A DNA stretch of 64,000 bases, taken from positions 248,001 to 312,000 of the forward strand of contig NZ_JAIVAI010000001.1 in assembly GCF_020171525.1 (NCBI RefSeq), written 5' to 3'. The first letter of the stretch is position 1. The number at the start of each line of letters is the position of its first letter. The notes under the pieces were generated by a model. It was not told where the DNA came from. It saw only the letters and a list, made by a program, of their open reading frames with translations, and searched no databases. The position numbers and the translations under genes are program-made. Origin of the DNA: Halobacillus yeomjeoni. Lineage in GTDB: Bacteria > Bacillota > Bacilli > Bacillales > Halobacillaceae. This document shows positions 9,194 to 17,837 of the stretch, piece after piece.

Positions 9194-9905
9194 ATCCGTT
9201 TTTACCATTCTTACTTTGCTTGTAAAACTCATGGAAGATTTTCATGAGTGCTCTTTTTTCTATGCGGGATACATAACTTCTGGATATACCAAGTTCTTTG
9301 GCAATCTCTCTTTGTGTTTTTTCATCGGTTCCATTCAAACCATATCTGTATATGATCACTTCCCGTTCCCGTCCGTCCAAAATGGTAATAAAATCCTTGA
9401 TTTTTTCCAATTCCATGTTAAGTTGGATTTCTTCAACGATGTCCACGCCATCCGCCTGGAGAATATCTAATAAGTTAAGCTCGTTCCCTTCTTTGTCGTG
9501 ACCTATGGGATCCTGCAACGATACATCTTTGTTCATTTTTTTTGTGGAGCGCAGGTGCATCAATATTTCATTTTCTATGCAGCGTGCAGCGTACGTGGCG
9601 AGTTTTGTTCCTTTCCCTGTTGAGTAACTCTCTATACCTTTAATCAAACCGATTGTTCCGATGGAGATCAAGTCTTCAAAGTCTTCTTTCGTGTTTTCAA
9701 ACTTTTTAACGATGTGAGCCACCAGTCTCAAATTATGTTCAATCAATGTGTTCCGCGCGTCTTGACTACCTTCCTGCATCAGTTGGAGTTGTTTAGCTTC
9801 TTCTTCTGGAGAAAGGGGGTTTGGAAATGCCTGGTTCTTTACATAAGACATGAACCAAAGAGATTCTTTGAAAAAGTATAGGATCGAGGCGATCAGACTG
9901 CTCAT
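9192..9905 (-). CDS. sigK: RNA polymerase sporulation sigma factor SigK (pro-sigma-K)
   Basis: Mother-cell sigma factor for late sporulation, 237 residues. A hydrophobic N-terminal pro-sequence of about 20 residues ([15 protein letters not shown]) precedes [13 protein letters not shown], as in B. subtilis pro-SigK, which SpoIVFB processes. Region 2 ([30 protein letters not shown]) and the region 4 helix-turn-helix ([23 protein letters not shown]) are intact. The gene is continuous: no skin-type element interrupts it. GGAGGTG upstream favours the ATG at 9905 over the GTG at 9914, which overlaps the ribosome site. Confidence 0.96.
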   Translation of the reverse strand: MSSLIASILYFFKESLWFMSYVKNQAFPNPLSPEEEAKQLQLMQEGSQDARNTLIEHNLRLVAHIVKKFENTKEDFEDLISIGTIGLIKGIESYSTGKGTKLATYAARCIENEILMHLRSTKKMNKDVSLQDPIGHDKEGNELNLLDILQADGVDIVEEIQLNMELEKIKDFITILDGREREVIIYRYGLNGTDEKTQREIAKELGISRSYVSRIEKRALMKIFHEFYKQSKNGKNG

Positions 9906-10080
9906 AAGACGCACACCTCCACTTATATTAGGCGATTGCCTACATCATACTTATGTGAAAGTTGTGCAGTTTGTGCTTGTCTGCAGCTAATAAGGCTTGT
10001 CGAAATTTTATTGAGCGGGAGTTTTTGTGTTGATCGTCTAAATTTGTACATAACATTACTAAATATGAACAAACGACCGT

Positions 10081-10118
10081 AAAAAAAGCGTGGCTTCCTG
10101 AATAGGAAGTCACGCTTA
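10081..10118 (-). terminator. Terminator of the mrp operon
   Basis: Read on the minus strand, AAGCGTGACTTCCT pairs with AGGAAGCCACGCTT (one wobble), followed by a run of T (plus-strand A-run at 10081-10087). It sits 5 bp past the mrpG stop. Confidence 0.92.
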
Positions 10119-10122
10119 CTCT

Positions 10123-10506
10123 TTACTTCATTTTTTGATTTTTTTCCTCAGCTTTCAAGGCGGTGGCATAATCATCTTTTACGCTTTCGCCCCATAGAGG
10201 AACACCGCTGCGATATGCTGCTCGTGCAATCATATGACCAGAGACAGGAGCTGTCAAAAGCACAAACAATATGCTCAATAACAACTTGCCGCTGACAATA
10301 TCATGCTCGATATAGAGAAAAAGGAAAGCACCGATCATGATACCTGCTACTCCAAGCGTAGAACTCTTTGTGGCAGCATGTAATCTCGTATAAACATCAG
10401 GAAAGCGTAAAATACCGAGAGACCCTGAAACGATGAAAAAGGTTCCTACCAGCAAGGATAGGCATATGATGATGTCCAGTACTAGATTAATCCATGTCCC
10501 GGTCAA
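10123..10506 (-). CDS. mrpG: Mrp Na+/H+ antiporter subunit G
   Basis: Small membrane subunit of the multi-protein Mrp (Mnh) cation/proton antiporter, about 127 residues from a TTG at 10506. AAAGGG in the end of mrpF gives 8-nt spacing to this TTG; the GTG at 10515 abuts the ribosome site. Three membrane helices; family motifs GILRFPDVYTRLHAATKSSTLGV and LFVLLTAPVSGHMIARAAY are clear. A polar tail ends the protein. Last gene of the operon, overlapping mrpF. Confidence 0.94.
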   Translation of the reverse strand: MTGTWINLVLDIIICLSLLVGTFFIVSGSLGILRFPDVYTRLHAATKSSTLGVAGIMIGAFLFLYIEHDIVSGKLLLSILFVLLTAPVSGHMIARAAYRSGVPLWGESVKDDYATALKAEEKNQKMK

Positions 10507-10798
10507 TAATAACACCCTTTTCTAAGAATTTCGCCAAGGCTACGGTACCGATGAATAACAAGATACCGATAAGCAAGATGACATCGTTGAATTTTGTCGT
10601 CACTAGCATGATGGCGATTAATCCTGCTAATGCCATGACATTGATACCGATAATATCAAGCGATACAGCACGGTCAGGGTTTGAAGGACCTTTGATCGCT
10701 CGATAGAGAAGAATGATAATAGAGATGGAGATTCCTAAAATGGAAATCAGAGTCGTCCATTCGATTAATGATTGAGTGAAGTTCAACATCTGCTCCAT
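10487..10798 (-). CDS. mrpF: Mrp Na+/H+ antiporter subunit F
   Basis: Membrane protein of 103 residues with three predicted helices and the family motif KGPSNPDRAVSLDIIG. Implicated in cholate/Na+ efflux in B. subtilis. The start overlaps the mrpE stop (TAATG), with GGAGGTGA seven bases upstream, indicating coupled translation. Confidence 0.95.
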   Translation of the reverse strand: MEQMLNFTQSLIEWTTLISILGISISIIILLYRAIKGPSNPDRAVSLDIIGINVMALAGLIAIMLVTTKFNDVILLIGILLFIGTVALAKFLEKGVIIDRDMD

Positions 10799-11274
10799 TA
10801 TCTCGTCACCTCCATAATCGCTTTCTCAAACGTTTCTTTAATGTCATTGATCGACTGTTCAACATCAGGGATATCCATGGCATGTATATAGATCTTCGTG
10901 TGATCTTCGCTGACAGCGATGGATAACGTCCCAGGGGTCAATGTAATGAGATTTGCAAGTAAGGTAATCTCAAAGTTGCTTTTCAACTCAGTCGGCAAAG
11001 TAAATATACCAGGTTCGATATCCAATTTAGGCTTGTACACAAGCTTAACGATATCAATGTTCGATAAGATCAATTCTCTGATGAATAAAAGAATCAGTTT
11101 GATAAATTTAAATACACGCCTCATGTAGAAGGAATCAGGGATGAATCTTTGAAGAACGAAAAGTAATCCGATACCCAGCAGGTAACCTACAAAGAATGTT
11201 GAGAATTCATAGCTTTCACTAAGGAACATCCACATGATGGCGATAAAAATGTTAATTACAATTTGAAATGGCAT
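10798..11274 (-). CDS. mrpE: Mrp Na+/H+ antiporter subunit E
   Basis: Subunit of 158 residues: two to three N-terminal membrane helices (MPFQIVINIFIAIMWMFL onward) and a C-terminal soluble domain containing LLANLITLTPGTLSIAVSED, the MrpE/MnhE signature. AAAGGAG precedes the ATG. Lies 6 bp after mrpD. Confidence 0.95.
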   Translation of the reverse strand: MPFQIVINIFIAIMWMFLSESYEFSTFFVGYLLGIGLLFVLQRFIPDSFYMRRVFKFIKLILLFIRELILSNIDIVKLVYKPKLDIEPGIFTLPTELKSNFEITLLANLITLTPGTLSIAVSEDHTKIYIHAMDIPDVEQSINDIKETFEKAIMEVTR

Positions 11275-11280
11275 CAGCTT

Positions 11281-12765
11281 CTACTCCTTTAATACAGAAT
11301 CGATGTAGATTTCCGGGTCCATCAAATATTCTGCTATGGATTCGATGGAAGGATAAAACCATTCGGCTCCTACACCCAGCAGGATGGAAAGTGCCAGTAA
11401 TCCTGCTGCCGGCCAAACCATTCTGGCTGCTTTCGACTTTCGTTCAGGATGTTCAAGTTCTCTTTCCTCACCCCAGAATCCTCTGATGAAGATTCGTATC
11501 ATTGAGAACAAAATCAACAGGCTTGATATCAGGGCTACGATGACAATCATGATCTCTTCTTCAGCCAGACCGCCACGTAATAGTTGCAGCTTCCCGATGA
11601 AACCACTGAACGGTGGTATACCGGCAAGAACCAATGTGGCTAAGAAAAACAGCCATCCCAATACAGGGTAATGGTGGATGAGTCCTCCCATTTTTCTTAA
11701 ATCAGATGTACCTGCTGCATAGACGATAGCTCCGATCAGTAAGAAAAGTACACCTTTTATGATCATATCGTGAACAAGGTAGTAAATCGTACCACTGATG
11801 GAGACCTCAGTGAATATTCCTATCCCCATAAGCATGAATCCGACAGCTGGAATGATGTTATATGCAATCACCAGCTTGACGTTGTTTGTTGATAAAGCCC
11901 CAATCACACCGAATAACATCGTGAATGCTGCCAGGTAAATGAAAAGGGTATGCGTCATTTCTACTTCTTGATTGAAAATCAAAGTGAATGTGCGAAGAAT
12001 CGAATAGATTCCTACTTTCGTCAGTAAAGCCCCAAACAAAGCCGATACGACCGGGTTTGGAGAAATATAAGGGCGTGGAAGCCAATAGTAAAGCGGAAAA
12101 ACAGCCGCTTTCGTTGCAAAAACGAAAAAGAACAGGATGCCGATGGTCGTCAGTATCCCCTGCTGCTCGACTTCTTTTACCCTCTCAGCGATTTGTGCCA
12201 TGTTTACTGTACCGACAATCGAGTAAAGAAATGCAATCGTGGTTACAAAAAGCATGGAAGAGAATAAGTTGATCAAAACGTACTTCAACGATTCTCTTAG
12301 CTGAGCTTTACCATTACCGAGCACAATCAGTCCATAGGAAGCCATCAATAGTACTTCAAAAAATACGAATAAGTTAAACATGTCACCAGTCAGGAAAGCT
12401 CCACTTACTCCTGCAATCAACATGAAGAAAAAGCTGTAGAAATAGTAAGTCTCCTGTTGTTCACTCAGTGATTTCGGAGCGAAAAACACACTCGCGACTG
12501 CTACGATATTCGTAGTAAGGACCAGTGTCATCGCCAGCAGATCTCCGACAATGATGATACCGTATGGAGCTGCCCAGTCACCGGTCTCCAATACCAAGCT
12601 CCCATTTTGACGTACTTGGATAAATATCCAGCCGATTACGATCAAATTGACGACCGCAATGATTTGAGATGTGATTCTCACCATTGTTTTTTTCTTGTGG
12701 ATGAAAGCTACCAGTATTCCAGCAAGTAGCGGTAATATGATGGGTAGTACTGCTAAATTACTCAT
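11281..12765 (-). CDS. mrpD: Mrp Na+/H+ antiporter subunit D (NuoM/N-like)
   Basis: Proton-channel-like subunit of 494 residues with about 14 membrane helices, related to complex I NuoL/M/N. Conserved features include the Glu in FNLFVFFEVLLMASYGL, the Lys in ATKAAVFPLYYWLPRPYI, and PFSGFIGKLQLLRG. Full length and uninterrupted. It overlaps mrpC by 8 bp. Confidence 0.96.
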   Translation of the reverse strand: MSNLAVLPIILPLLAGILVAFIHKKKTMVRITSQIIAVVNLIVIGWIFIQVRQNGSLVLETGDWAAPYGIIIVGDLLAMTLVLTTNIVAVASVFFAPKSLSEQQETYYFYSFFFMLIAGVSGAFLTGDMFNLFVFFEVLLMASYGLIVLGNGKAQLRESLKYVLINLFSSMLFVTTIAFLYSIVGTVNMAQIAERVKEVEQQGILTTIGILFFFVFATKAAVFPLYYWLPRPYISPNPVVSALFGALLTKVGIYSILRTFTLIFNQEVEMTHTLFIYLAAFTMLFGVIGALSTNNVKLVIAYNIIPAVGFMLMGIGIFTEVSISGTIYYLVHDMIIKGVLFLLIGAIVYAAGTSDLRKMGGLIHHYPVLGWLFFLATLVLAGIPPFSGFIGKLQLLRGGLAEEEIMIVIVALISSLLILFSMIRIFIRGFWGEERELEHPERKSKAARMVWPAAGLLALSILLGVGAEWFYPSIESIAEYLMDPEIYIDSVLKE

Positions 12766-13105
12766 AATCGTTACCTCTCAATTGCTCCATATTATCTGTC
12801 CCGTTGATTTTTGATGCACGGTACGCTAATACAAGCAGTAAACTTGTGACACCGAAACTGATAACAATAGATGTCAGAATCAATGCTTGTGGAAGCGGGT
12901 CAGTGTAACTTTCAACCCCTTCAGTCAAGATCGGAGGGGCTCCTCTTTCTCCCGTCTTCAATTCACCCATTGTAAGGATGAAAAGGTGTGCCCCGTGAGA
13001 GATGAGCCCTGTACCGATAATGATGCGAAGCATCTGTTTTTGAAGGAGGTTATAGATTCCTGTAGTAAATAAAATACCAGCAAGAATGGCCATGATAAAT
13101 TCCAT
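12758..13105 (-). CDS. mrpC: Mrp Na+/H+ antiporter subunit C (NuoK-like)
   Basis: Subunit of 115 residues with three helices, homologous to NuoK: GIYNLLQKQMLRIIIGTGLISHGAHL and DPLPQALILTSIVISFG are diagnostic. Its ribosome site GGAGGAGG lies inside the last codons of mrpA and the start is 3 bp past the mrpA stop. In the usual mrpABCDEFG order an mrpB gene of about 140 codons would sit between A and C; there is no room for it here. Confidence 0.95.
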   Translation of the reverse strand: MEFIMAILAGILFTTGIYNLLQKQMLRIIIGTGLISHGAHLFILTMGELKTGERGAPPILTEGVESYTDPLPQALILTSIVISFGVTSLLLVLAYRASKINGTDNMEQLRGNDYE

Positions 13106-13108
13106 TAT

Positions 13109-15442
13109 TTAATCCTCCTCCTTATTTCCACGCAGACGGATCATACCGAAGATCGCCATTGCTGCAATTCCTAATACGACGATTTCGAACAATGTATCCA
13201 GTCCACGGAAGTCTACTAAAATGACGTTGACGACGTTGTCACCACCGCCCAAGGAGTGGGATTTCTCAATAAAGTAACCAGCGATTGAATCAAACCACTT
13301 ACTACTGTGAGCAGAGATGGCGATCATCGTCATCATGGCACCGAAGCCTACTGAAATGACTATATTCAGTACGCGGGTGCTGGCCGATTCTTCTTTCTTC
13401 CTTAACTTTGGCAGGTGGTAGAACACCAAAAGGAATAAGGCGACAGTAACGGTTTCTATGATCAATTGTGTCAAAGCCAAGTCAGGTGCTCTGAACAAGA
13501 CGAACAACATAGACAGGCCGTAACCTACGACACCAAGAATCAATATCGCTGTTATACGGTTATTTGTAATGATGGTTCCGACAGCTGCGATGACCATCAT
13601 GACAGCAACCGAAATTCCAGGAAGTGAAAGGTCCGCTAAATTACTAGTGTCAATGGTGAATCCACCTGTAACCGCCATGAAGGCAAAGGTAGTTACGAGA
13701 ATAGCGGCCAGGATCAATCGTACATAGCGACCCAGCGAACCATTCATATAACCGTTGGTAATCTTACCAGAATATCGTTCTACACGATCGACAGTTCCAT
13801 CATAAAACTTGTTCATACTCAGCACTCCAGGGATGAAGCGGTAAACAGGCTGCCAGATTTTTCGCGTAAGAACCAGGATGGTACCGAAAACAACGACCGT
13901 GAGTGACATAATTAACGGCGGTGTAATTCCATGCCAGAACTTGATGTGCTTTTCAAACTCTACACCTTTGACGGCATGCGCGGCATGAGCGATGAACGGT
14001 TCATTTATCAAATGAGGGAACAAACCGATCACGATAACTCCTAAAACTAAGATGATAGGAGATACGAGCATACCGAATGGTGCTTCGTGCGGCTTCTTAG
14101 GTAGTTCTTCAATATTGGCTTTCCCACGGAATGTTCCAAAGAAGAAATACATGGAATATACAAAAGTGAATATACTTCCGAAGACCGCTAAATAAGGCAT
14201 TGCCATCTGTAACAGCTCTTTGAATCCTTCAGGTGTAACTTTCAAATGTAAGGAAGCATCGAAGAACAGCTCCTTACTGTAAAACCCATTCAAGAATGGA
14301 AGTGGTACTCCTGCCATGGAGAACGACGCCAGGACTGCTAATGTAGCCGTAATCGGCAGGTAAGTCATTAAACCGCCCAGTTTTCGTATATCACGGCTTC
14401 CGGTTTCATGATCGACAATACCTGCCACCATGAACAAGCTTCCTTTGAAGGTTGCGTGGTTCAAGATGTGGAATACAGCTGCAAATACAGCCATTTTCGT
14501 ACCGAATCCTAACATGGACATAATCATTCCAAGTTGACTGATGGTAGAAAAGGCTAAAATACCTTTCAAGTCCGTTTGACGGACAGCCATATACGAGCCC
14601 CAGCATAAAGTGATAATCCCGAATGTTGATACGATAATAAAGAACCAATCATTTGAGGATAACATAGGGGAATATCTGGCCACTAAATAAATTCCCGCTT
14701 TTACCATTGTTGCAGAGTGCAGATAGGCACTTACAGGTGTAGGTGCTTCCATTGCATCCGGCAGCCAAATATGGAATGGGAATTGTGCTGATTTAGTAAA
14801 GGCACCTAATAAGAGCAGACATAAAATCAATGGGAAGTATTCATGATTTAAAATCAGCTGCTGCTGATCTATCATTCCTTGAATACTTGCCGTATTGGTC
14901 AAATTACTCATGAATACTAGAGCTCCAAGGAGGCTCAATCCACCAAAGACCGTAATCAACATGGACTTTAATGCCCCATACCTGGACGCTTTCTTATGGT
15001 TCCAGAAACCGATCAGTAAGAAAGAGGATAGGGATGTAAACTCCCAAAAACTATAAAGGACGAATACGTTGTCCGATAAAACAACTCCAAGCATAGAACC
15101 CATGAACAGTAGGAAGTATACATAAAAATTTCCCAGTTGCTCCGATTTATGTAGATAGAAAATCGAATAAAATGCAACCAGGGCACCGATCCCGCTTATC
15201 AATAGTACGAATAATAAGCTGAGACCATCCAAATAGAAGACGATATTCATGTCCAATGAAGGAATCCACGAATACTCTCTCGTCACAGGTTCGAAACCTG
15301 CCCCGATAAAACGGATGAAATAAATGAAAATGATAACAGGGACGATCGTAACGAAATACCCCGTATGCAGTTTATTTTTCCACTTGCTAAGGAGTGGAAT
15401 GAATAGTGCAAGAATAAAAGGCAATAATACAGCCACCAACAT
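13109..15442 (-). CDS. mrpA: Mrp Na+/H+ antiporter subunit A (NuoL-like)
   Basis: Largest Mrp subunit, 777 residues, with about 20 membrane helices. The N-terminal NuoL-like domain has the Glu in VLYSFWEFTSLSSFLLIGF and the Lys in GAFTKSAQFPFHIWLPDAME. The C-terminal part carries MbhD/MbhE-like helices (APDLALTQLIIETVTVALFLL) and ends FGMIRLRGNKEED. GAGGGAGG supports the ATG at 15442. Length matches unfused MrpA (about 800), so it is not a group-2 A-B fusion, which would be well over 900 residues. The operon probably supports Na+/H+ antiport and alkali/salt tolerance, subject to the missing subunit B. Confidence 0.95.
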   Translation of the reverse strand: MLVAVLLPFILALFIPLLSKWKNKLHTGYFVTIVPVIIFIYFIRFIGAGFEPVTREYSWIPSLDMNIVFYLDGLSLLFVLLISGIGALVAFYSIFYLHKSEQLGNFYVYFLLFMGSMLGVVLSDNVFVLYSFWEFTSLSSFLLIGFWNHKKASRYGALKSMLITVFGGLSLLGALVFMSNLTNTASIQGMIDQQQLILNHEYFPLILCLLLLGAFTKSAQFPFHIWLPDAMEAPTPVSAYLHSATMVKAGIYLVARYSPMLSSNDWFFIIVSTFGIITLCWGSYMAVRQTDLKGILAFSTISQLGMIMSMLGFGTKMAVFAAVFHILNHATFKGSLFMVAGIVDHETGSRDIRKLGGLMTYLPITATLAVLASFSMAGVPLPFLNGFYSKELFFDASLHLKVTPEGFKELLQMAMPYLAVFGSIFTFVYSMYFFFGTFRGKANIEELPKKPHEAPFGMLVSPIILVLGVIVIGLFPHLINEPFIAHAAHAVKGVEFEKHIKFWHGITPPLIMSLTVVVFGTILVLTRKIWQPVYRFIPGVLSMNKFYDGTVDRVERYSGKITNGYMNGSLGRYVRLILAAILVTTFAFMAVTGGFTIDTSNLADLSLPGISVAVMMVIAAVGTIITNNRITAILILGVVGYGLSMLFVLFRAPDLALTQLIIETVTVALFLLVFYHLPKLRKKEESASTRVLNIVISVGFGAMMTMIAISAHSSKWFDSIAGYFIEKSHSLGGGDNVVNVILVDFRGLDTLFEIVVLGIAAMAIFGMIRLRGNKEED

Positions 15443-15514
15443 GTGGTATTTTCCTCCCTCGACAAAAAGTTTCAAATATCTATATGATAGTACACAAACC
15501 AGTCCATTCACTCA

Positions 15515-15544
15515 ATTGTAATCAAAAATACGATGAATATTCAA
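15515..15544 (-). promoter_or_regulatory. Candidate mrp operon promoter
   Basis: On the minus strand TTGAAT (15544-15539) and TACAAT (15520-15515) are separated by 18 bp, about 73 bp before the mrpA start. A sigma-A type promoter is plausible; other AT-rich matches closer to mrpA exist. Confidence 0.4.
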
Positions 15545-15637
15545 CTGTCGAATACTGAATGTAATGGATTGAACTTCTATTAAGTATTCCCCACTATATA
15601 AGTAGAGACACAAAATCAGCCTAAATAAGAGTACCAT

Positions 15638-15672
15638 AAAAAAACTCGCTGTTCTAAGGCAGCGAGTCTTTT
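15638..15672 (-). terminator. Terminator after sda
   Basis: Stem ACTCGCTG (15644-15651) / CAGCGAGT (15660-15667). On the minus strand it is followed by a T-run (plus A-run 15638-15644); the plus strand also has TTTTT. Located 41 bp past the sda stop and upstream of the mrp promoter region. Confidence 0.85.
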
Positions 15673-15712
15673 TATGTATAGTATTGTCTGATTTTGTTGG
15701 GTGAGGAATTGT

Positions 15713-15880
15713 TCACCCCACGTGAGTGACATACTTGTCTAATAAATGCTGAATCGAACGGTTTCTTATTTCTTGTGTGATTTGGTTGATGAATTCATCA
15801 GAAAGATTGAGTTCAAGAGCTTTGTGGTAAGATTGTATTAACAGGGAATCAGAAAGTTGTTTCATACCTCTGTCACTCAT
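15713..15880 (-). CDS. sda: Sporulation histidine-kinase inhibitor Sda
   Basis: Small protein of 55 residues that resembles B. subtilis Sda, a helical-hairpin checkpoint protein that binds the sporulation kinase KinA when replication is disturbed. Core visible: MKQLSDSLLIQSYHKALE, then LNLSDEFINQITQEI and RNRSIQHLLDKY. The ATG at 15880 has GGGAGGTGG seven bases upstream; the alternative ATG at 15865 would give 50 residues, nearer the usual 46-52, but has no spaced ribosome site. Position next to yqeG matches B. subtilis (sda-yqeF-yqeG), with yqeF missing here. The upstream DnaA boxes fit DnaA-dependent control. Confidence 0.9.
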   Translation of the reverse strand: MSDRGMKQLSDSLLIQSYHKALELNLSDEFINQITQEIRNRSIQHLLDKYVTHVG

Positions 15881-15977
15881 GTGACAGCCACCTCCCGTTA
15901 GATCTTTATTGCAGGTATATGACGTTTTTAAGCTATATTTACCTTACCACGAGGTTCGAATACCCACAATATACCAG

Positions 15978-16076
15978 TTATCTACAGCAAAATGTAGATA
16001 AGTTTTAATAACTTCCATTCATTTGAGTGATAACAAAGGAGTTGTCGTGTGGAAATTGTGTATAAACTTATCCACA
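15978..16076. promoter_or_regulatory. DnaA-box cluster between sda and yqeG
   Basis: Four matches to the DnaA box (TTATNCACA type): TTATCTACA at 15978-15986; its inverted partner TGTAGATAA at 15993-16001; TGTGTATAA (minus) at 16057-16065; and a perfect TTATCCACA at 16068-16076. The first two form a palindrome with a 6-bp centre. In B. subtilis DnaA activates sda through boxes in its promoter region. The cluster lies 98-196 bp upstream of the sda start. Confidence 0.82.
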
Positions 16077-16201
16077 GGCTGCGTGTGTCAGTAATTGTCG
16101 AACGATTTTTGTTCTTTGTAAATTCATTTTGAAACATGAAAGGATTTTGTTTATGATGAGTAAGGAGATTTTGCCGTTGTGTAGGAGATGGAGTGATTGC
16201 G

Positions 16202-16729
16202 ATGTTGAATAATTTTTTACCGAATGAACATTTTTCAAGCGTTCTTGAAATAGATCCGAACCATTTAAAAGAGAAAGGCGTCAAAGGGATCATAACGGAT
16301 TTAGATAATACTCTCGTTGCCTGGGATGTTCCAGATGCCACAGATGAAATCAAAGATTGGTTTAAAGCTATGAATGATCATGGTATCCAAGTGACGATTA
16401 CTTCTAATAATAATGAAGACCGTGTAAAACTTTTTTCAGATCCATTGAACGCAGACTTTATATATAGCGCAAGAAAACCTTTGTCACACGCGTTTAAAAA
16501 AGCACAAAGACAGATGGACTTGAAAAAGGATGAAATGGTCGTCATAGGGGATCAGCTTCTGACAGATGTGTTAGGAGGAAACCTTGCCGGCTTTCACACC
16601 ATTTTAGTCGTCCCTATCGTTGAGACGGATGGCTTTTTCACGAGAATCAACCGTAAAATTGAACGGAGAATATTAAATTGGATGAGACGTAAAGGGAAAA
16701 TTACGTGGGAGAGGAGAGACCAGTCATGA
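16202..16729 (+). CDS. yqeG: YqeG family HAD-IIIA phosphatase
   Basis: HAD-superfamily phosphatase of 175 residues, related to the Gep4/YqeG phosphatidylglycerophosphatase group, so a role in phosphatidylglycerol synthesis is possible. Catalytic motif I is DLDNTLVAWD (both Asp present), motif II TSNN, and motif III/IV GDQLLTDVLGGN. The ATG at 16202 (GGAG at 16190-16193) gives the family start MLNNFLPNEHF; a GTG at 16193 is possible. Overlaps yqeH by ATGA. Confidence 0.93.
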   Translation: MLNNFLPNEHFSSVLEIDPNHLKEKGVKGIITDLDNTLVAWDVPDATDEIKDWFKAMNDHGIQVTITSNNNEDRVKLFSDPLNADFIYSARKPLSHAFKKAQRQMDLKKDEMVVIGDQLLTDVLGGNLAGFHTILVVPIVETDGFFTRINRKIERRILNWMRRKGKITWERRDQS

Positions 16730-17826
16730 TTGATATCCAATGCCAAGGGTGTGGAGCAGATATTCAAACGAAGGACCCGAAACAACCCGGGTATGCACCT
16801 GAGTCCGCTTTGGAGAGAGAGGAAGTCATTTGTAAAAGATGCTTCAGGCTGAAGCATTATAACGAAGTGCAGGATGTTCCCTTTCACGACGATGACTTTC
16901 TGGAAATGTTGAATCAAATCAGCAGTAATGAAGGGTTAATTGTTCAGCTGGTGGATATTTTTGATTTTAATGGGAGCTTCATATCAGGAGTACGCCGATT
17001 GACAGGAAATAACCCCGTCATCCTCGTAGGAAACAAAATGGATGTTCTTCCGAAGTCTGTAAATCCTGGTAAAGTGAAGTTATGGTTGAAAAAAGCTGCT
17101 AAAGAACAAGGGTTGAAAGTAGAGGATGTTTACTTAATTTCTGCTGAGAAAAACCAGGGAATTGAAGAGCTCTCAAAAGCTATCGACCAACAGCGTAAAG
17201 GCCGGGATGTCTATGTTGTAGGAACGACGAATGTCGGGAAGTCGACATTTATCAATACATTGATCAATAACACTTCTGGAGTGAAAGATGCGATTACTAC
17301 TTCCTACTTCCCAGGAACGACTTTAGGTTTCATTGATATTCCTCTGGATGAGAACACTTCCCTATACGATACTCCCGGGGTGATCCAGCGTCACCAGATG
17401 GCACACTATGTGTCTGATCAGGACCTGAAGGTTATTACCCCTAGAAAAGAAATCAAGCCGAAAGTCTATCAATTGAATGATCAACAAACATTATTCTTTG
17501 GAGGTTTGGCACGCCTTGATTTCGATAGTGGAGAGCGAAGCTCATTCATCTGTCATTTTTCAAATGAAATGAATATCCACCGTACGAAACTTGAAAAAGC
17601 AGACGATTTATATGAAAACCATTTAGGTGAACTGCTTACACCTCCTAATGAGGAAACACTTGAAAAACTGCCTCCATTAAAAGCGCAGACCTTTAAGATC
17701 AAGGATGATAAAACGGATATTGTCTTTTCCGGCTTGGGCTGGGTGACTGTACCAGAAGGAGACATCACTGTTACGGCCTATGTGCCTGAAGGAGTAAAGG
17801 TTTCTTTACGTGAATCATTGATTTAG
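16726..17826 (+). CDS. yqeH: Ribosome biogenesis GTPase YqeH (circularly permuted)
   Basis: GTPase needed for 30S subunit assembly in B. subtilis, 366 residues. A zinc-binding N-terminus has CxxC at 6/9 and 36/39. The GTPase motifs are circularly permuted: G4 NKMD (103-106) and G5 SAEK (near 139) precede G1 GTTNVGKS (166-173) and G3 DTPG (215-218). A C-terminal RNA-binding-like domain follows. The ATG at 16726 overlaps the yqeG stop and gives the B. subtilis length. Confidence 0.97.
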   Translation: MIDIQCQGCGADIQTKDPKQPGYAPESALEREEVICKRCFRLKHYNEVQDVPFHDDDFLEMLNQISSNEGLIVQLVDIFDFNGSFISGVRRLTGNNPVILVGNKMDVLPKSVNPGKVKLWLKKAAKEQGLKVEDVYLISAEKNQGIEELSKAIDQQRKGRDVYVVGTTNVGKSTFINTLINNTSGVKDAITTSYFPGTTLGFIDIPLDENTSLYDTPGVIQRHQMAHYVSDQDLKVITPRKEIKPKVYQLNDQQTLFFGGLARLDFDSGERSSFICHFSNEMNIHRTKLEKADDLYENHLGELLTPPNEETLEKLPPLKAQTFKIKDDKTDIVFSGLGWVTVPEGDITVTAYVPEGVKVSLRESLI

Positions 17827-17837
17827 GAGGGAGCACT

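Noticed and set aside
13109-15442. mrpA as an mrpA-mrpB fusion
   Set aside because: 777 residues and a C-terminus ending in the MrpA-type MbhE-like helices leave no room for an MrpB domain.
15638-15672. Terminator at 15638-15672 as belonging to mrp
   Set aside because: mrp is transcribed leftward from about 15510, so this hairpin lies upstream of it and closes sda instead.
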